A stretch of 64,000 bases of DNA from CAZTYI01 sp964466185. GTDB lineage: Bacteria > Chlamydiota > Chlamydiia > Chlamydiales > SM23-39. The notes beneath the pieces were generated by a model that did no database searches, was not told where the DNA came from, and saw only the letters and a program-made list of their open reading frames with translations. Where the stretch lies: the NCBI GenBank assembly GCA_964466185.1, contig CAYXMS010000002.1, positions 1-64,000 on the forward strand. The letters are read 5' to 3'. Each line of letters begins with the position of its first letter. Within the stretch, counting starts at the first letter, position 1. Shown here in pieces: positions 52,703 through 63,183 of this stretch. The position numbers and the translations under genes were made by a program.

Positions 52703-54076
52703 TTATCCTAAAAGAGTGTCTATTTTGCTTAAAAGGGCTAGGTTTTTTTCTTCTTTTTGTTCTTTGATTTTTTTAATGTTTCTAAAAGAGGTGATAATTG
52801 TGGAATGATCCCTTTTAAAGATGGAGCCTATCGTTTGATAGGTTAAAGCTAATTTTTGCCTTAGAAAATAAATAGCTATCTGTCTGGGAAAAGAAAGTTC
52901 TTTGCTTTGTCCTTTGCTTAAAATATCTTCTTTTCTAAGGCCAAATTGATAGGCTATTTTTTCAATTACCAAATCAGCAGTTAAAGCTTTTTTAGACTGT
53001 TCTAAAAGCAGGTCCTGTAATAGATTTTGAGCTTTTTCCAAACTCAGTTCTGATTGTTTGTCTTCCAGTCTCAAAGCGATAGCCTGTAAAGCTTTTTGCA
53101 GGTCTTTTATAGAGGGGAAATTTTTTAATAAAAAACTGACAGTTTCATTGGTTAATTTAAGTGCATATTCTTTGGCTTTTTGATTTAAAATAGAAATTAA
53201 AGCAGAAGGGTTAAGCTTTTCTAAAGGCAGGGTTATTCCCCATTGGAATCTGGAAATTAGACGATCTTCGATGTTTTTTAAGTTTTTGGGAGTAAATTGT
53301 GAGGTTAAAACGATTAATTTTTCAGCCATATGTAAAGCATTGAAAGTGTGGAAAAATTCTTCTTGGGTTGCATTTTTATTGGCCAGAATATGGATATCGT
53401 CAATCAAAAGAGCATCGATCTTGCGGTATTTTTCACGAAACGTAGCGATACCTCCAAAACGCATAGCCGAAACTACATGTTCGGTAAAAGTATTGGTATT
53501 GATATAGAAAAAATTGATTTTATGCCTTTTTAAAATGTTGGCCAAAGCTTCTAAAAGATGGGTTTTTCCTGTTGCTTCCGGACCGTGTAAAAAAACAGGG
53601 TTGAATGGGGGGGTGAAGGTTTGAGGAGGGGAAAAAGTTTTTGTCTGCAGATTAAATCCGCTTAAATCCAAAAGCAGTCTAAAAGCCAGCTCATTTTCAG
53701 GGGAAGGGAAAAAGTTTTCAAAAGTTGCGGTTGGATTGGGATCGTCTGAAAAAAAATTGAATTTTTCTTTTTGAGCATACCAATCATTGGAAGTAATTTT
53801 TTTTTTGTATCCGGCGGTTTTTTGAAAGGGATTAAAATTTTCTCCTTTTAGAAATAAATGGACTTTGATGGGACGGAAATTGTTGTTTAGAAAATCTGTT
53901 TTTAAAATAGGATCAATATGTTCTTTGAAAAAAGCAATCTGAAAAGAGTTTTCAGCTTCCAGGTAAAGATTGCAGGCGTCATAGCTTTTGATGGACAGTG
54001 GAGAAAGCCAGCGCTGCACAGCTTCGCGGCCTATTCTTTTTTCCATTCTGCCAAGAAACTCAAACCAGGCTTTCAT
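52703..54076 (-). CDS. dnaA: Chromosomal replication initiator DnaA
   Basis: 457 residues. N-terminal domain (WFEFLGRMEKRIGREAVQRW region), Walker A GPEATGKTHL, Walker B ALLIDDIHIL, and the C-terminal DNA-binding helix-turn-helix with FKRDHSTIITSFRNI. Walker A differs from the common GGVGLGKTH, as in other chlamydial DnaA. No DnaA box cluster is visible in the adjoining intergenic spacers, so the origin is probably elsewhere. Confidence 0.95.
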   Translation of the reverse strand: MKAWFEFLGRMEKRIGREAVQRWLSPLSIKSYDACNLYLEAENSFQIAFFKEHIDPILKTDFLNNNFRPIKVHLFLKGENFNPFQKTAGYKKKITSNDWYAQKEKFNFFSDDPNPTATFENFFPSPENELAFRLLLDLSGFNLQTKTFSPPQTFTPPFNPVFLHGPEATGKTHLLEALANILKRHKINFFYINTNTFTEHVVSAMRFGGIATFREKYRKIDALLIDDIHILANKNATQEEFFHTFNALHMAEKLIVLTSQFTPKNLKNIEDRLISRFQWGITLPLEKLNPSALISILNQKAKEYALKLTNETVSFLLKNFPSIKDLQKALQAIALRLEDKQSELSLEKAQNLLQDLLLEQSKKALTADLVIEKIAYQFGLRKEDILSKGQSKELSFPRQIAIYFLRQKLALTYQTIGSIFKRDHSTIITSFRNIKKIKEQKEEKNLALLSKIDTLLG

Positions 54077-54191
54077 ATTTTTTTGGTTGGTATATTTTGT
54101 AAAAAGTTGTGATTTACATTTTTACTGATTTGCTCATTTTTAGCTAGAGGCCTATTGTTTAAATTTTTTAGCTTGGCTTAAAAATTTGCTT

Positions 54192-56090
54192 TTAAGCTTG
54201 TATTTTTTGCTTTTTTTTGTTCATCCACCACTGCTGCAGAACACCCAAGAGCATGGAAAAGAAAAAGTAAATGTTCAAGCCGGAAGCTGCATTGTAGAAC
54301 AGCACAGTCAGGAAAATAGTCATGATCCAGCTCATGTTCTTGGTCTGTTTTTGCTGTTCGGTTAAAACCCCGCCTTTGGGAACTTTGACGTTCATTTTAG
54401 CCTGAATTAGCATGACTATACCTAAAAGAATAGGTAGCAAGTGTAGTTCGGTGCCAATAAAATAGATCGGATAATCCCAGGAAAAAAGTACATCGGGAGC
54501 GGTTAGATTGTTGATCCAGCCTGAGATAAAAGGCACTCCGCGCAGTTCAAAGGTAGATTTTAAAAGATCAAACATACCAATCAAAAAGGGCATTTGGATT
54601 AAAACGGGCAAACAGCCGGAGGCTGGATTGACCTTTTTTTCCTTGTACATTTGAATAATTTCCATCTGCGCTTTTTTAGGGTCTTTTTTATGCTTGGCCT
54701 GAATGATTTTGACCATGGGAGAAATCTCGTTCATACGGGATGTAGATTTGATCGACCAGGCATTTAAGGGATAAAGCATGACCCGGAAGGCAATAGTTAA
54801 AAGGATAATGGAAAAACCCCAGGAATGGGTCAGAAAATAAAATAGGCGCATAATCACCAATAAAAGCCGAGCAAAGGGCTCAGAGATGAAAGTAAAAAAG
54901 CCAAAAGGTTTTTTCACACTGATATAAGACGAGTTAAAACCTGTGGTTTTCATGAATTCTTTATCGATGGTTTTAAGTAAAGAATCCTGATACGGGCCTG
55001 AGAAAAAACGTAAGTTTATCTCGTCATTCGATGATAGCTTGGTCGGCAGTTTTAAAAATATCTGATAGCCGGGATATTTGCGGGCAGGATAAGTATCGTA
55101 TTCAGCATCGATTAAGGTTAGTCTGGTGGGCAGATCCTTGCCGTCGACTTGCTCGGCTTTAAATATGGGAGAAGGTTTTAAAGGGTTCAAAATCAATCCG
55201 AAAAAACCGTTTTCATTAGAGACCCAGTCTATGGGCAGTTTGTCAGAGCTTTTTTCCGTTTTGGGCAAAGCAAATTTTTTAACTTTTTCTTTGCCATCAA
55301 AAAGAGCCCGGTATTTTAAATAGGGAGTAAATGCATTAGAGACCATTTCCACATCCAAAACGCCGGAAGAGAGATAAAAATTATGGTCTTTTGATTTGAT
55401 GGAAATTTTCAGATCAATTAAATAGGGAAGATTTTTTTGTTCATTTTTGGTTTTGGCAAATGTATAAGTCTTGGTAACCGAAGCTGTTTTAGAATCTAAA
55501 ACAAACTCTATAAGGCCGTTTTCAAAGCGTTTGACTTTATATTTTTGTTTGGCGAAATTCTTGTCATTTTCTTTAATGATGTTTAAAGCATAATAGCTGG
55601 GGTCTTCTTTAATTTTAAAACTGCCATTGGAATTTAAGATAGAGCGTCTTAGCAAAGGGTAAAATCCACCTTGTTTGGCTTTTTGCTTTTTCATGTCAGG
55701 TGTGAAATAATTCTTTAGCGGAAAAAAACTGTTAATTTCTGATTCTTTAAGGATTTTTTTGTCAAAACCAATGGAACGAACCATGCTGTCTGGATTTTCT
55801 TTGCTTTTTAAAGGCAGGTTAATTTCTACTAAAGCGCCTCCGATGTCGGAAAATACCAGCTGTTCATATTCATTTTCTAATACATAGTAATTTTCTTCTT
55901 TGTCATCACTGTTTAGATAAACTGTAGGAGCTTCATTATTTTGATCCTTGTTTGCTGCTACGCTTTGACTGGTTTGAGATTGGACATTTTGGGAATTCGG
56001 TTGTATTGATGCCTTGGAAGGGAAGAAAAGCTGAATAATATAAAAAGAAATAGCTAATAAAAATAAATAAACTAAGGTGCGTTTGTCCAT
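54192..56090 (-). CDS. yidC: Membrane protein insertase YidC
   Basis: 632 residues. An N-terminal membrane anchor (LVYLFLLAISFYIIQLFF), a large periplasmic domain of the proteobacterial/chlamydial type (~60-400), then the conserved C-terminal five-helix core: WGFSIILLTIAFRVMLYPLN with a pore Arg, MQIIQMYKEKKVNPASGCLPVLIQMP loop, and NAASGLNIYFFFSML. Inserts membrane proteins. dnaA follows downstream on the same strand. Confidence 0.95.
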   Translation of the reverse strand: MDKRTLVYLFLLAISFYIIQLFFPSKASIQPNSQNVQSQTSQSVAANKDQNNEAPTVYLNSDDKEENYYVLENEYEQLVFSDIGGALVEINLPLKSKENPDSMVRSIGFDKKILKESEINSFFPLKNYFTPDMKKQKAKQGGFYPLLRRSILNSNGSFKIKEDPSYYALNIIKENDKNFAKQKYKVKRFENGLIEFVLDSKTASVTKTYTFAKTKNEQKNLPYLIDLKISIKSKDHNFYLSSGVLDVEMVSNAFTPYLKYRALFDGKEKVKKFALPKTEKSSDKLPIDWVSNENGFFGLILNPLKPSPIFKAEQVDGKDLPTRLTLIDAEYDTYPARKYPGYQIFLKLPTKLSSNDEINLRFFSGPYQDSLLKTIDKEFMKTTGFNSSYISVKKPFGFFTFISEPFARLLLVIMRLFYFLTHSWGFSIILLTIAFRVMLYPLNAWSIKSTSRMNEISPMVKIIQAKHKKDPKKAQMEIIQMYKEKKVNPASGCLPVLIQMPFLIGMFDLLKSTFELRGVPFISGWINNLTAPDVLFSWDYPIYFIGTELHLLPILLGIVMLIQAKMNVKVPKGGVLTEQQKQTKNMSWIMTIFLTVLFYNAASGLNIYFFFSMLLGVLQQWWMNKKKQKIQA

Positions 56091-56191
56091 TGTATGTGCT
56101 CTTGTTTTTGAAGTTTTAAAAATTTAAATTGGAAATGTCCAATCTGTCTGCAAGCTTAAAAGCTTTATACGTTTTTAATAGATAAATCAGT

Positions 56192-58279
56192 TTAGCTATA
56201 TTTGGCTTCTTTTTCAACTATTTGAATAAAATCTTTAAAAGAGCTTAAATGTTTGAGATTATCCAGCCAGTCATCTTCCATTAGCTCTTCTAGTGGAGGC
56301 AAAACTTCGTTTTGGTGTGCTTTGGCCAGAAGGGAGAGAGCTTCTTGGGCTCTGTTTAAAAGAGCATATAAGCAGCCTAAATGATAATAGGCTTGCTGAT
56401 TTCCTAAAGCACCTGCTTTAAGGATTTTTTGTTCGGCTTCTTGAAAATAACCTATAGCTTTGTTTTTATCGCAAGTTTTATCTAAAATCATTTGGCCCAG
56501 ATTAATCAAAGCCAGTCCCCATTCTAAATAGGAATTATCATCTTCTTCATTTTGTTTCAGAGCCAGCTTGTAAAAAGAAATAGCCTGTTCATAATAGGAT
56601 TTTTCGTATGAAAATTCTCCTAAATGAGAGAGGCAAAGACCGATATGAAAATGAACTTTGGGATAGTCGGGATTAATTAAGAGTACATTTTGAAAAGCGT
56701 TTAAAGCTTTTTTATAATAAGAATTTTCTTCATCGTAGCAATCTCCCAAAAGATCTAGGATGCGTCCATAGGTAAACAGCCATTGGGGGTAGTTTAAAAG
56801 AGCATCTTTTTGGTTTTTTAAAGTATTTTCCAAATAGCGCTTGGCTTCTTCCAAAGCCTGTTGGTTTTCTTCTCGTTCTCCAATCTCTAAAAGTAAACAG
56901 CCGAAATCATAAGTTAAATTGGGGCAAAGTGGTTTTAGATCCAGCGCTTTTGTAAAATGTTTGACCGCCTTTTTAAATATGTCATTATCTTCATATTCCA
57001 GGCCGATTTTTAGTTCTGTATTGGCCAGCTCATGCCAAAGTTCTGCCGAAAGCGGGCTGAGCTTAAGGCCTTTTTTGATTTGTAAAATAGCTTTTTCATG
57101 GTAGTTTGCATCTTCATAATAATGGGCAAAAGCATTTAAACAGATGCCGTAGGCAAAATAAAGCTCAAACTCTTCAGCATTTATTTTTTTTTCTAAAACT
57201 TCTTTGATTTTTTTTTCCGCTTCCAAGATCAGCTCTAGCCGGTTGGAATAAGCGCCAAGTAATGCCAAAGCTTCTGCCCACTGACTTATAATCAGGGGAT
57301 TTTTAGGTTTGCTTCTATGTGCTAAAAGGCATTTTTGGCAGGCCAGCTCGAGTTTGTTTAAATTTTTAGATAGTTTTCCGCTTTCCGATAAAAGACCGGA
57401 CCACTCTAAAAGAATTTCAGCATTTTCAGTTTCATACATCAAAAACTTGGCATATGCAGAAGAGGCTTTGTTAAAATAGTCCTCTGAGAGGGTGTTTATA
57501 TAAAGTTCTTGATAACAGCGGGCAATTGCCAGAAAAGCTTCTTTAAATCCCTGGTTGTTCAAAAGCGCTTTTTGGAAATGATCGATAGCGCTTAAATAGT
57601 GGCGGTTGTCATTAATCAAAAGGGCCATTTCATAAAGTGCCAGACCGTATTCATACCAGAACTGTATGGAAATTTTACTCTGATGGGCAAAAGACATGCG
57701 AAATGCCTGGATGGCCTGCTTGATTTCCACAGCTTCTTGAGAACCTGAAGCCAGCTTCATAAAAGTTCTGGCATAAGACCAATAAAGCTCGGCGACAGTT
57801 TCTTTACTTTCGTTTTTGGAAAAAGTAATAGCCTTGGCAAAATTTTCTTTGGAATCTTGAAAATAATGCTCTTCTTTAGTTTTGTTTCCTAAAATATAAA
57901 GGGCTTGGGCAAGTCCGTAATATGTTGCGAAAGTGTCTTTTTTTAAATTAATGGCCAGTTGAAAATTGCGTGTTGCTAAAAAAAGCGCTTTTTCCTGTTT
58001 TTTCTGTTTGCCAATTTCTAAAAGAGCATAGCCTTGGCGCTGCCAGAGTAAATAATTATCAGGTTCTAAAGTAGAAGCGGCATTAAAATATTCAATTGCG
58101 GAAAAGCTTTTTTTTCTTAGCAGTTCTTCGCCTTTTTGCAAATACTCTTCTGCTAATTTCCTTTTTTCTTCCAAGGGCAGGCTTTCCCATTCCCCCAGTT
58201 TTTGCTTTAAATTAATTAAAGCTTTGCCCTGAGGGCTGTATTTGCTATAGAGCTTTTGTAGAAAATGGGCTTTTTCCAT
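56192..58279 (-). CDS. Tetratricopeptide repeat protein
   Basis: 695 residues made almost wholly of TPR-like helix pairs (for example YEDNDIFKKAVKHFTKALDL and YYEQAISFYKLALKQNEED), some 14-16 repeats, with no signal peptide. A soluble scaffold. No specific function can be assigned; in Chlamydiae such proteins occur near yidC/dnaA. Confidence 0.85.
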   Translation of the reverse strand: MEKAHFLQKLYSKYSPQGKALINLKQKLGEWESLPLEEKRKLAEEYLQKGEELLRKKSFSAIEYFNAASTLEPDNYLLWQRQGYALLEIGKQKKQEKALFLATRNFQLAINLKKDTFATYYGLAQALYILGNKTKEEHYFQDSKENFAKAITFSKNESKETVAELYWSYARTFMKLASGSQEAVEIKQAIQAFRMSFAHQSKISIQFWYEYGLALYEMALLINDNRHYLSAIDHFQKALLNNQGFKEAFLAIARCYQELYINTLSEDYFNKASSAYAKFLMYETENAEILLEWSGLLSESGKLSKNLNKLELACQKCLLAHRSKPKNPLIISQWAEALALLGAYSNRLELILEAEKKIKEVLEKKINAEEFELYFAYGICLNAFAHYYEDANYHEKAILQIKKGLKLSPLSAELWHELANTELKIGLEYEDNDIFKKAVKHFTKALDLKPLCPNLTYDFGCLLLEIGEREENQQALEEAKRYLENTLKNQKDALLNYPQWLFTYGRILDLLGDCYDEENSYYKKALNAFQNVLLINPDYPKVHFHIGLCLSHLGEFSYEKSYYEQAISFYKLALKQNEEDDNSYLEWGLALINLGQMILDKTCDKNKAIGYFQEAEQKILKAGALGNQQAYYHLGCLYALLNRAQEALSLLAKAHQNEVLPPLEELMEDDWLDNLKHLSSFKDFIQIVEKEAKYS

Positions 58280-58698
58280 GAAAAAATTACCTTGTTAAGA
58301 TGGCCTGTTTATTATAAGCAGACTCACTTTTTCCTCCAAGCTTCTTATAAAAATAAAAAGCCTCTTTTAAAATTTTTAGCTGTTTTTGAATTTAAAAAAA
58401 AGATTTTTTTTGTTAATTTTGCATTAATTTTCTGATTTTAAATATATCTTTTTAATCCTGCTAAAAAAATGTTTAATAATTTATATAATAATATAGCTAT
58501 GGCGAGCAATCTCTTGCAAGCAAACTTATGTTTATTATGCTATAAGAAAAGCAAAAAATACAAAAAATAATTGTTTAAAAACTTTAATGATAAAGTATGT
58601 CAAATTAAAAATTTTGACACAATTCAGCTAACTATTAAAATGGCTGGTTTTCTTGTATCTTTAATTGTAAAATTATTTGTTTTCCAGTTTTCTAAAAC

Positions 58699-58727
58699 TT
58701 GCTCTAAATCAAAATTTTAGCTATAAT
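58699..58727 (+). promoter_or_regulatory. Promoter of mgtE
   Basis: TTGCTC (58699-58704), 17-nt spacer, TATAAT (58722-58727), ~25 nt before the ATG at 58753. GCAGGATGG holds the probable ribosome binding site. The rest of 58280-58698 is AT-rich and shows no recognisable riboswitch or gene. Confidence 0.6.
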
Positions 58728-58752
58728 TAAGCTCCTTGCAGGATGGTATTTT

Positions 58753-60228
58753 ATGGATAAGGAAAAGAAAAAAAAACTCTCTAAAGAAGAGCATATAGAG
58801 TCAAAACCAGCTCAGGTGGATGAGCTTTTAAAAGAAAAATTAGAAAATGCCTTTCACCAGGAAACATCTCATGTTTCATGGCATGACATTGCCAAAATAG
58901 CTATCGAATATAGCCCGATCGACCTGGCTTATGCCATTATCCATTTGCCTCCCCATGTCAGGCCTATACTTTATGATAATCTTCCTGATATTGATGCCAA
59001 GATTGAATTTTTAGTTAATACCGACAGCGATACTAGGGTCCGCATTTTTCGTTTTATGAAAGATGAAGAAATTAAAGCCTTGTTTGAGAAAATGCCGACT
59101 GATGACGCTGTTTTTGTGATGGAGGATATGTCGGAAAGGCGCTTTAAAAGGACTTTGGAATTAATAAGTTTAAAAAAAGCAGCCAAGATTAAAGAACAGA
59201 AAAACCATGAACGCAACAGCGCCGGCAGATTGATGAGCTATGATTTTTTTGCCTTTTCCATGGACATGACAGCTGGCGAGGCGGTTAAACAGATAAGAGA
59301 AAATCCCGGTATTGATTTTGCTAAAGGCATTTACATAGTCAATGAAGACAAGGAACTGGTGGGATTTGTATTAGGCCGCAATCTGCTTATTAATCAATAT
59401 GTGCGAATAGACCAGACAGGGGAATCGGCCATTACTTTAAAACAGGTAATGCGCCCTATTTTATATAAGGTATCGCCGGATGCGACAAGGGAAGAGGTGG
59501 TGGATATAGTAGAGCGTTATAAAGTATCTTCTTTGCCGGTAGTAGATGAAAGCAATAGACTGGTCGGTGTCATTGCTAATGAAGAAGTAGTGGAAGTAAT
59601 GGAAGATTTGGCAGACGCTGCCATAGCTAAAATGGCCGGTACCGGTGAGAAAATTTCTATTTTCGATCCTGTTTTAAAAAGGTTTGGCGCAAGATCTCCC
59701 TGGTTAGTAATTACTTTAATGGCCGGACTTGTCAATGTTGGCTTGATGTCTTCTTTTAAAAAACATGCTGGTATTTTGCTGACTTTTGCTCTTTTTTTTG
59801 TGCCTTTAATTAATGGTATGTCTGGCAATGTCGGCATTCAGTGTTCTACTGTGTTAGTGCGCAGTATGGCAGTCGGTACGCTTTCCAGAAAAACTTATAA
59901 AGACGCTTTGATTAAAGAGCTCTTAATCGGGGGACTTTTAGGCCTTATTTTTGGTCTTGGTCTAGGGATTGTTGTATTTTTTATTAATTGGTTGACGGCA
60001 GTCGGCGGAAGCGGCAATTCTTTAGGCTATGCTACGATTGTCGGTGTCGGCCTTTTGGGAGCTTGCCTAGCAGGGTCTGCGTTGGGTGTTTTTGCTCCTA
60101 TTGTGTTTGATAAACTAGGCGTGGATCCTGCAGTTTCTTCAGGGCCAATTGTAACTGCTTTTAATGATACTACTTCCATGGCGATCTATTTTTTAATTGC
60201 CTATGGTTTAGGTATGATCTTTTTTTAA
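58753..60228 (+). CDS. mgtE: Magnesium transporter MgtE
   Basis: 491 residues. Cytosolic N domain (ILYDNLPDIDAKIEFL, MPTDDAVFVMEDM), two CBS domains (~155-290), then five membrane segments with VPLINGMSGNVGIQCSTVLVRSMA and GPIVTAFNDTTSMAIYF, which form the Mg2+ pore (Pro-rich motif and Asn-Asp selectivity region). The charged N-terminal ~35 residues are a lysine-rich extension. Confidence 0.94.
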   Translation: MDKEKKKKLSKEEHIESKPAQVDELLKEKLENAFHQETSHVSWHDIAKIAIEYSPIDLAYAIIHLPPHVRPILYDNLPDIDAKIEFLVNTDSDTRVRIFRFMKDEEIKALFEKMPTDDAVFVMEDMSERRFKRTLELISLKKAAKIKEQKNHERNSAGRLMSYDFFAFSMDMTAGEAVKQIRENPGIDFAKGIYIVNEDKELVGFVLGRNLLINQYVRIDQTGESAITLKQVMRPILYKVSPDATREEVVDIVERYKVSSLPVVDESNRLVGVIANEEVVEVMEDLADAAIAKMAGTGEKISIFDPVLKRFGARSPWLVITLMAGLVNVGLMSSFKKHAGILLTFALFFVPLINGMSGNVGIQCSTVLVRSMAVGTLSRKTYKDALIKELLIGGLLGLIFGLGLGIVVFFINWLTAVGGSGNSLGYATIVGVGLLGACLAGSALGVFAPIVFDKLGVDPAVSSGPIVTAFNDTTSMAIYFLIAYGLGMIFF

Positions 60229-60280
60229 AAAAGCACTTGAGTTTTTGGCTTGAGGGGAATATGCTGAATTTAAGGTGAAC

Positions 60281-60580
60281 ATGAGAAAATTCAAGCCTCG
60301 TACAATTGGTGAAATTCTGCCGGGAATCTTGGATAAGATTAAAGAAAAAAAGGCTCAAAGGCCTGAAGCTGTTATAGCTTATTGGAAAGAGGCGATTGGA
60401 GCTGAATTGGAAAAAATGGCCAAAGCTGTTGCTTTTGATCAGGGTGTTTTGACTGTGAAGGTAAAAAGCTCTACTTTGCATAGTTTATTGTGCCAATATG
60501 AAAAGCAGAAACTTTTAAAAAAGATGCAAAAAAAATTTTCTCAGCAAATAGTTCGTAATATTGTTTTTAAGTTAGGATAA
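60281..60580 (+). CDS. DUF721 protein
   Basis: 99 residues from ATG 60281, with AAGG 5 nt before it; a GTG two codons earlier is also in frame. RPEAVIAYWKEAIGAELEKMAKAV and GVLTVKVKSSTLHSLL are the conserved strands and helices of DUF721 (DciA-like) proteins, which load or recruit the replicative helicase in bacteria lacking DnaC. It precedes gyrB in the order known from Chlamydia. Confidence 0.82.
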   Translation: MRKFKPRTIGEILPGILDKIKEKKAQRPEAVIAYWKEAIGAELEKMAKAVAFDQGVLTVKVKSSTLHSLLCQYEKQKLLKKMQKKFSQQIVRNIVFKLG

Positions 60581-60666
60581 ATTTTAAAAACGGCGCCATT
60601 ATTTTTTAGTTGAAAATAAAAAGTATTTTTTGCCGTCGGAAAAACATTAAACAACAGAGAAAGGGC

Positions 60667-63162
60667 ATGACTACAATGGCAAATGAAAAAAAATATGATG
60701 CAAGTGCAATTACTGTCTTGGAAGGCTTGCAGGCAGTGCGCGAAAGGCCGGGTATGTATATCGGTGATACTGCACAGGGCGGTTTGCATCAGTTGGTTTA
60801 TGAAGTTGTAGATAATTCTATTGACGAGGCCATGGCAGGCCATTGTAGTGAGATTATTATTACTTTGAATAAAGATGAATCAGTAACGATTGAAGACAAT
60901 GGCCGCGGCATTCCCATAGAAAAACATAATCAGGAATCTGTTAAAAGAAAAAAAGAGGTTTCGGCATTGGAAGTAGTTTTAACCGTTTTGCATGCCGGCG
61001 GTAAATTTGACAAATCTACTTACAAGGTATCTGGCGGTCTGCATGGCGTTGGTGTTTCTTGTGTGAATGCACTGTCTGAAAAAATGGTGGCTAAAGTTTA
61101 CCGCAACGGCAAAATCCATGAAATGGAATTTTCGAGAGGACGGGTTACAAAATCTTTAACTGTGATGGGTGACACTAAAAAAAATGGCACGAAAATTACT
61201 TTTTGGCCTGATCCTAAAATTTTTCCGGAAATCAAATTTGACTATGATGTTCTGTTAAAGCGGTTGCGCGAGTTGGCCTTTTTAAATAAGGGCATTAATA
61301 TTATATTTATAGATGAGGTCGATGAAGAAAGAGAAGATGTCCGTTTTAATTATGAAGGCGGAGTTGTTTCTTTTGTCTCCCACTTAAATAAAAATAAAGG
61401 CCCTTTGTTTCCTAATCCAATCTATTTCCAGGCTGTAAGAGAAGGGATAGACGGCCCAGTAGAAATAGAAGTGGCTATGCAGTGGAATTCAGATTTTAAC
61501 GAGACGATAGCTTCTTATGTTAACAATATTTCAACCCGCCAGGGCGGTACGCATTTAACTGGATTTTCTACAGCCTTGACCAGAGTCTTAAATAATTATG
61601 CTAAAACTTCATACCATTCAGCCAAAGGCAAGGAAGTTTCTTTAACCGGCGATGATATGAGAGAAGGTTTGACGGCAGTGATTTCTGTCAAAGTGCCTAA
61701 TCCCCAGTTTGAAGGACAGACCAAACAGAAATTAGGTAACAGCGATGTGGCTTCTATTATGCAGCAAGTAGTGGGTGAAGAGCTAAGCACTTTTTTATCG
61801 GAAAATCCGGCCGTTGCCAAAATGATTGTGGAAAAAGCGCTTTTGGCAGCACAGGCTAGGGTAGCCGCCAAAAAAGCCCGGGATTTGACTTTGCGTAAGT
61901 CTGCTTTGGATAGTTTGCGTCTGCCTGGAAAATTGGCAGACTGTCAGGAGAGTAATCCTGAAGCTTGCGAACTGTATATTGTAGAGGGGGATTCCGCTGG
62001 AGGCTCTGCTAAAATGGGCAGGGACAGAAAATTTCAGGCTATCTTGCCTATTCGCGGAAAAATCCTGAATGTAGAGAAAGCCAGACTGGCTAAGATCTTA
62101 AAAAACACTGAAGTGGGAGCAATGGTTTCAGCTTTAGGCTCCGGCATTGGCAAAGAAAATTTCAATTTGGAAAAGCTGCGTTATCACAAAGTTATTATCA
62201 TGACAGACGCTGATGTGGATGGATCGCATATCCGTACGTTGCTTTTGACCTTTTTCTATCGCCATATGCCTGCTTTAGTAGAAAGTGGCTATATTTATAT
62301 TGCCCGTCCTCCGCTGTATCGGGTAAAACGTAAAAAAAGCATCGTCTATATCCACTCTGAAAAGGAAATGGACAATCATTTACTGTCTTTAGGCCTTTCT
62401 GATGCTGTTATTAAATTCAGTTCTAAAGACAAAATTTTAGATGTTAAAGAAGCTAAGAAGCTTCTGCAGGCAATTATTTTAATTGAAAATTTAATCTACA
62501 GCGTTGAGCGCAAAGGCATTCCTTTCAAAGATTTTTTGGATTGTAGAAATGAAGATGGGGTTTATCCCAAGTATCAGGTTAAAATCGGCGATGAGATGCG
62601 TTTTATCTATTCGGAAGAAGAGCTGGTTTCTTTAAAAAAGGAAAATGAACAGATTCAAAGAGAAAAACATGAAGAGACAATTGCTTCCATACCTGAAGAA
62701 GAGTTAACTGAAGAAATTAAGAAATTCCATCCTAAAAGCCTGCCGATTACTGAAGTTTTTGACGAACAGGAATTTGTTAAATTGCAGGAAAAACTGGCGG
62801 AGTTTAACTTGCCTTTAGAACGTTATTTGACTGCTGATGGGGAGCTTTTTGAAATTGAGCTGGAAGGTAACAAAGAAGAAAAAGTGGTTATGGTTTATAC
62901 GCTTAAAGAGATGATCCATTTTCTGCGTTTGCATGGCCGCGAGGGCATTGAAATTCAGCGCTACAAAGGTTTGGGTGAAATGAATGCCGATCAGCTGTGG
63001 GAAACCACTATGGATCCGGCTACCCGCACGCTGGTTAAAGTGACCTTGCCTGATGCTATAGCCGCTGATTATATGTTTTCTATGTTAATGGGAGAGGAAG
63101 TAGCTCCTAGAAGAGAATTTATTGAACAGCATGCGCTGTCTGTGAAAAATTTAGATATATAA
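60667..63162 (+). CDS. gyrB: DNA gyrase subunit B
   Basis: 831 residues from the ATG at 60667, which follows AGAAAGG. A frame reading back to 60610 lacks support. ATPase domain: VVDNSIDEAMAGHC, EDNGRGIP, GGLHGVG. TOPRIM: EGDSAGGSAKMGRDR and IMTDADVDGSHI. C-terminal RYKGLGEMNADQLWETTMDP. It has the insert between TOPRIM and C-terminus known from proteobacterial and chlamydial GyrB. gyrA follows 21 nt later. Confidence 0.97.
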   Translation: MTTMANEKKYDASAITVLEGLQAVRERPGMYIGDTAQGGLHQLVYEVVDNSIDEAMAGHCSEIIITLNKDESVTIEDNGRGIPIEKHNQESVKRKKEVSALEVVLTVLHAGGKFDKSTYKVSGGLHGVGVSCVNALSEKMVAKVYRNGKIHEMEFSRGRVTKSLTVMGDTKKNGTKITFWPDPKIFPEIKFDYDVLLKRLRELAFLNKGINIIFIDEVDEEREDVRFNYEGGVVSFVSHLNKNKGPLFPNPIYFQAVREGIDGPVEIEVAMQWNSDFNETIASYVNNISTRQGGTHLTGFSTALTRVLNNYAKTSYHSAKGKEVSLTGDDMREGLTAVISVKVPNPQFEGQTKQKLGNSDVASIMQQVVGEELSTFLSENPAVAKMIVEKALLAAQARVAAKKARDLTLRKSALDSLRLPGKLADCQESNPEACELYIVEGDSAGGSAKMGRDRKFQAILPIRGKILNVEKARLAKILKNTEVGAMVSALGSGIGKENFNLEKLRYHKVIIMTDADVDGSHIRTLLLTFFYRHMPALVESGYIYIARPPLYRVKRKKSIVYIHSEKEMDNHLLSLGLSDAVIKFSSKDKILDVKEAKKLLQAIILIENLIYSVERKGIPFKDFLDCRNEDGVYPKYQVKIGDEMRFIYSEEELVSLKKENEQIQREKHEETIASIPEEELTEEIKKFHPKSLPITEVFDEQEFVKLQEKLAEFNLPLERYLTADGELFEIELEGNKEEKVVMVYTLKEMIHFLRLHGREGIEIQRYKGLGEMNADQLWETTMDPATRTLVKVTLPDAIAADYMFSMLMGEEVAPRREFIEQHALSVKNLDI

Positions 63163-63183
63163 TTTAATCAGGAGATATTGTGT

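Noticed and set aside
54077..54191. Replication origin next to dnaA
   Set aside because: No cluster of DnaA boxes (TTATCCACA-like) is visible in this spacer or in 52424-52702; dnaA is followed directly by a short terminator-like region.
58280..58752. Magnesium riboswitch upstream of mgtE
   Set aside because: The leader between the predicted promoter and the start is only ~25 nt, too short for an M-box, and no matching structure was seen farther upstream.
60610..60666. Longer GyrB N-terminus
   Set aside because: The first 19 codons lack a start of good quality and family similarity; the ATG at 60667 follows AGAAAGG.
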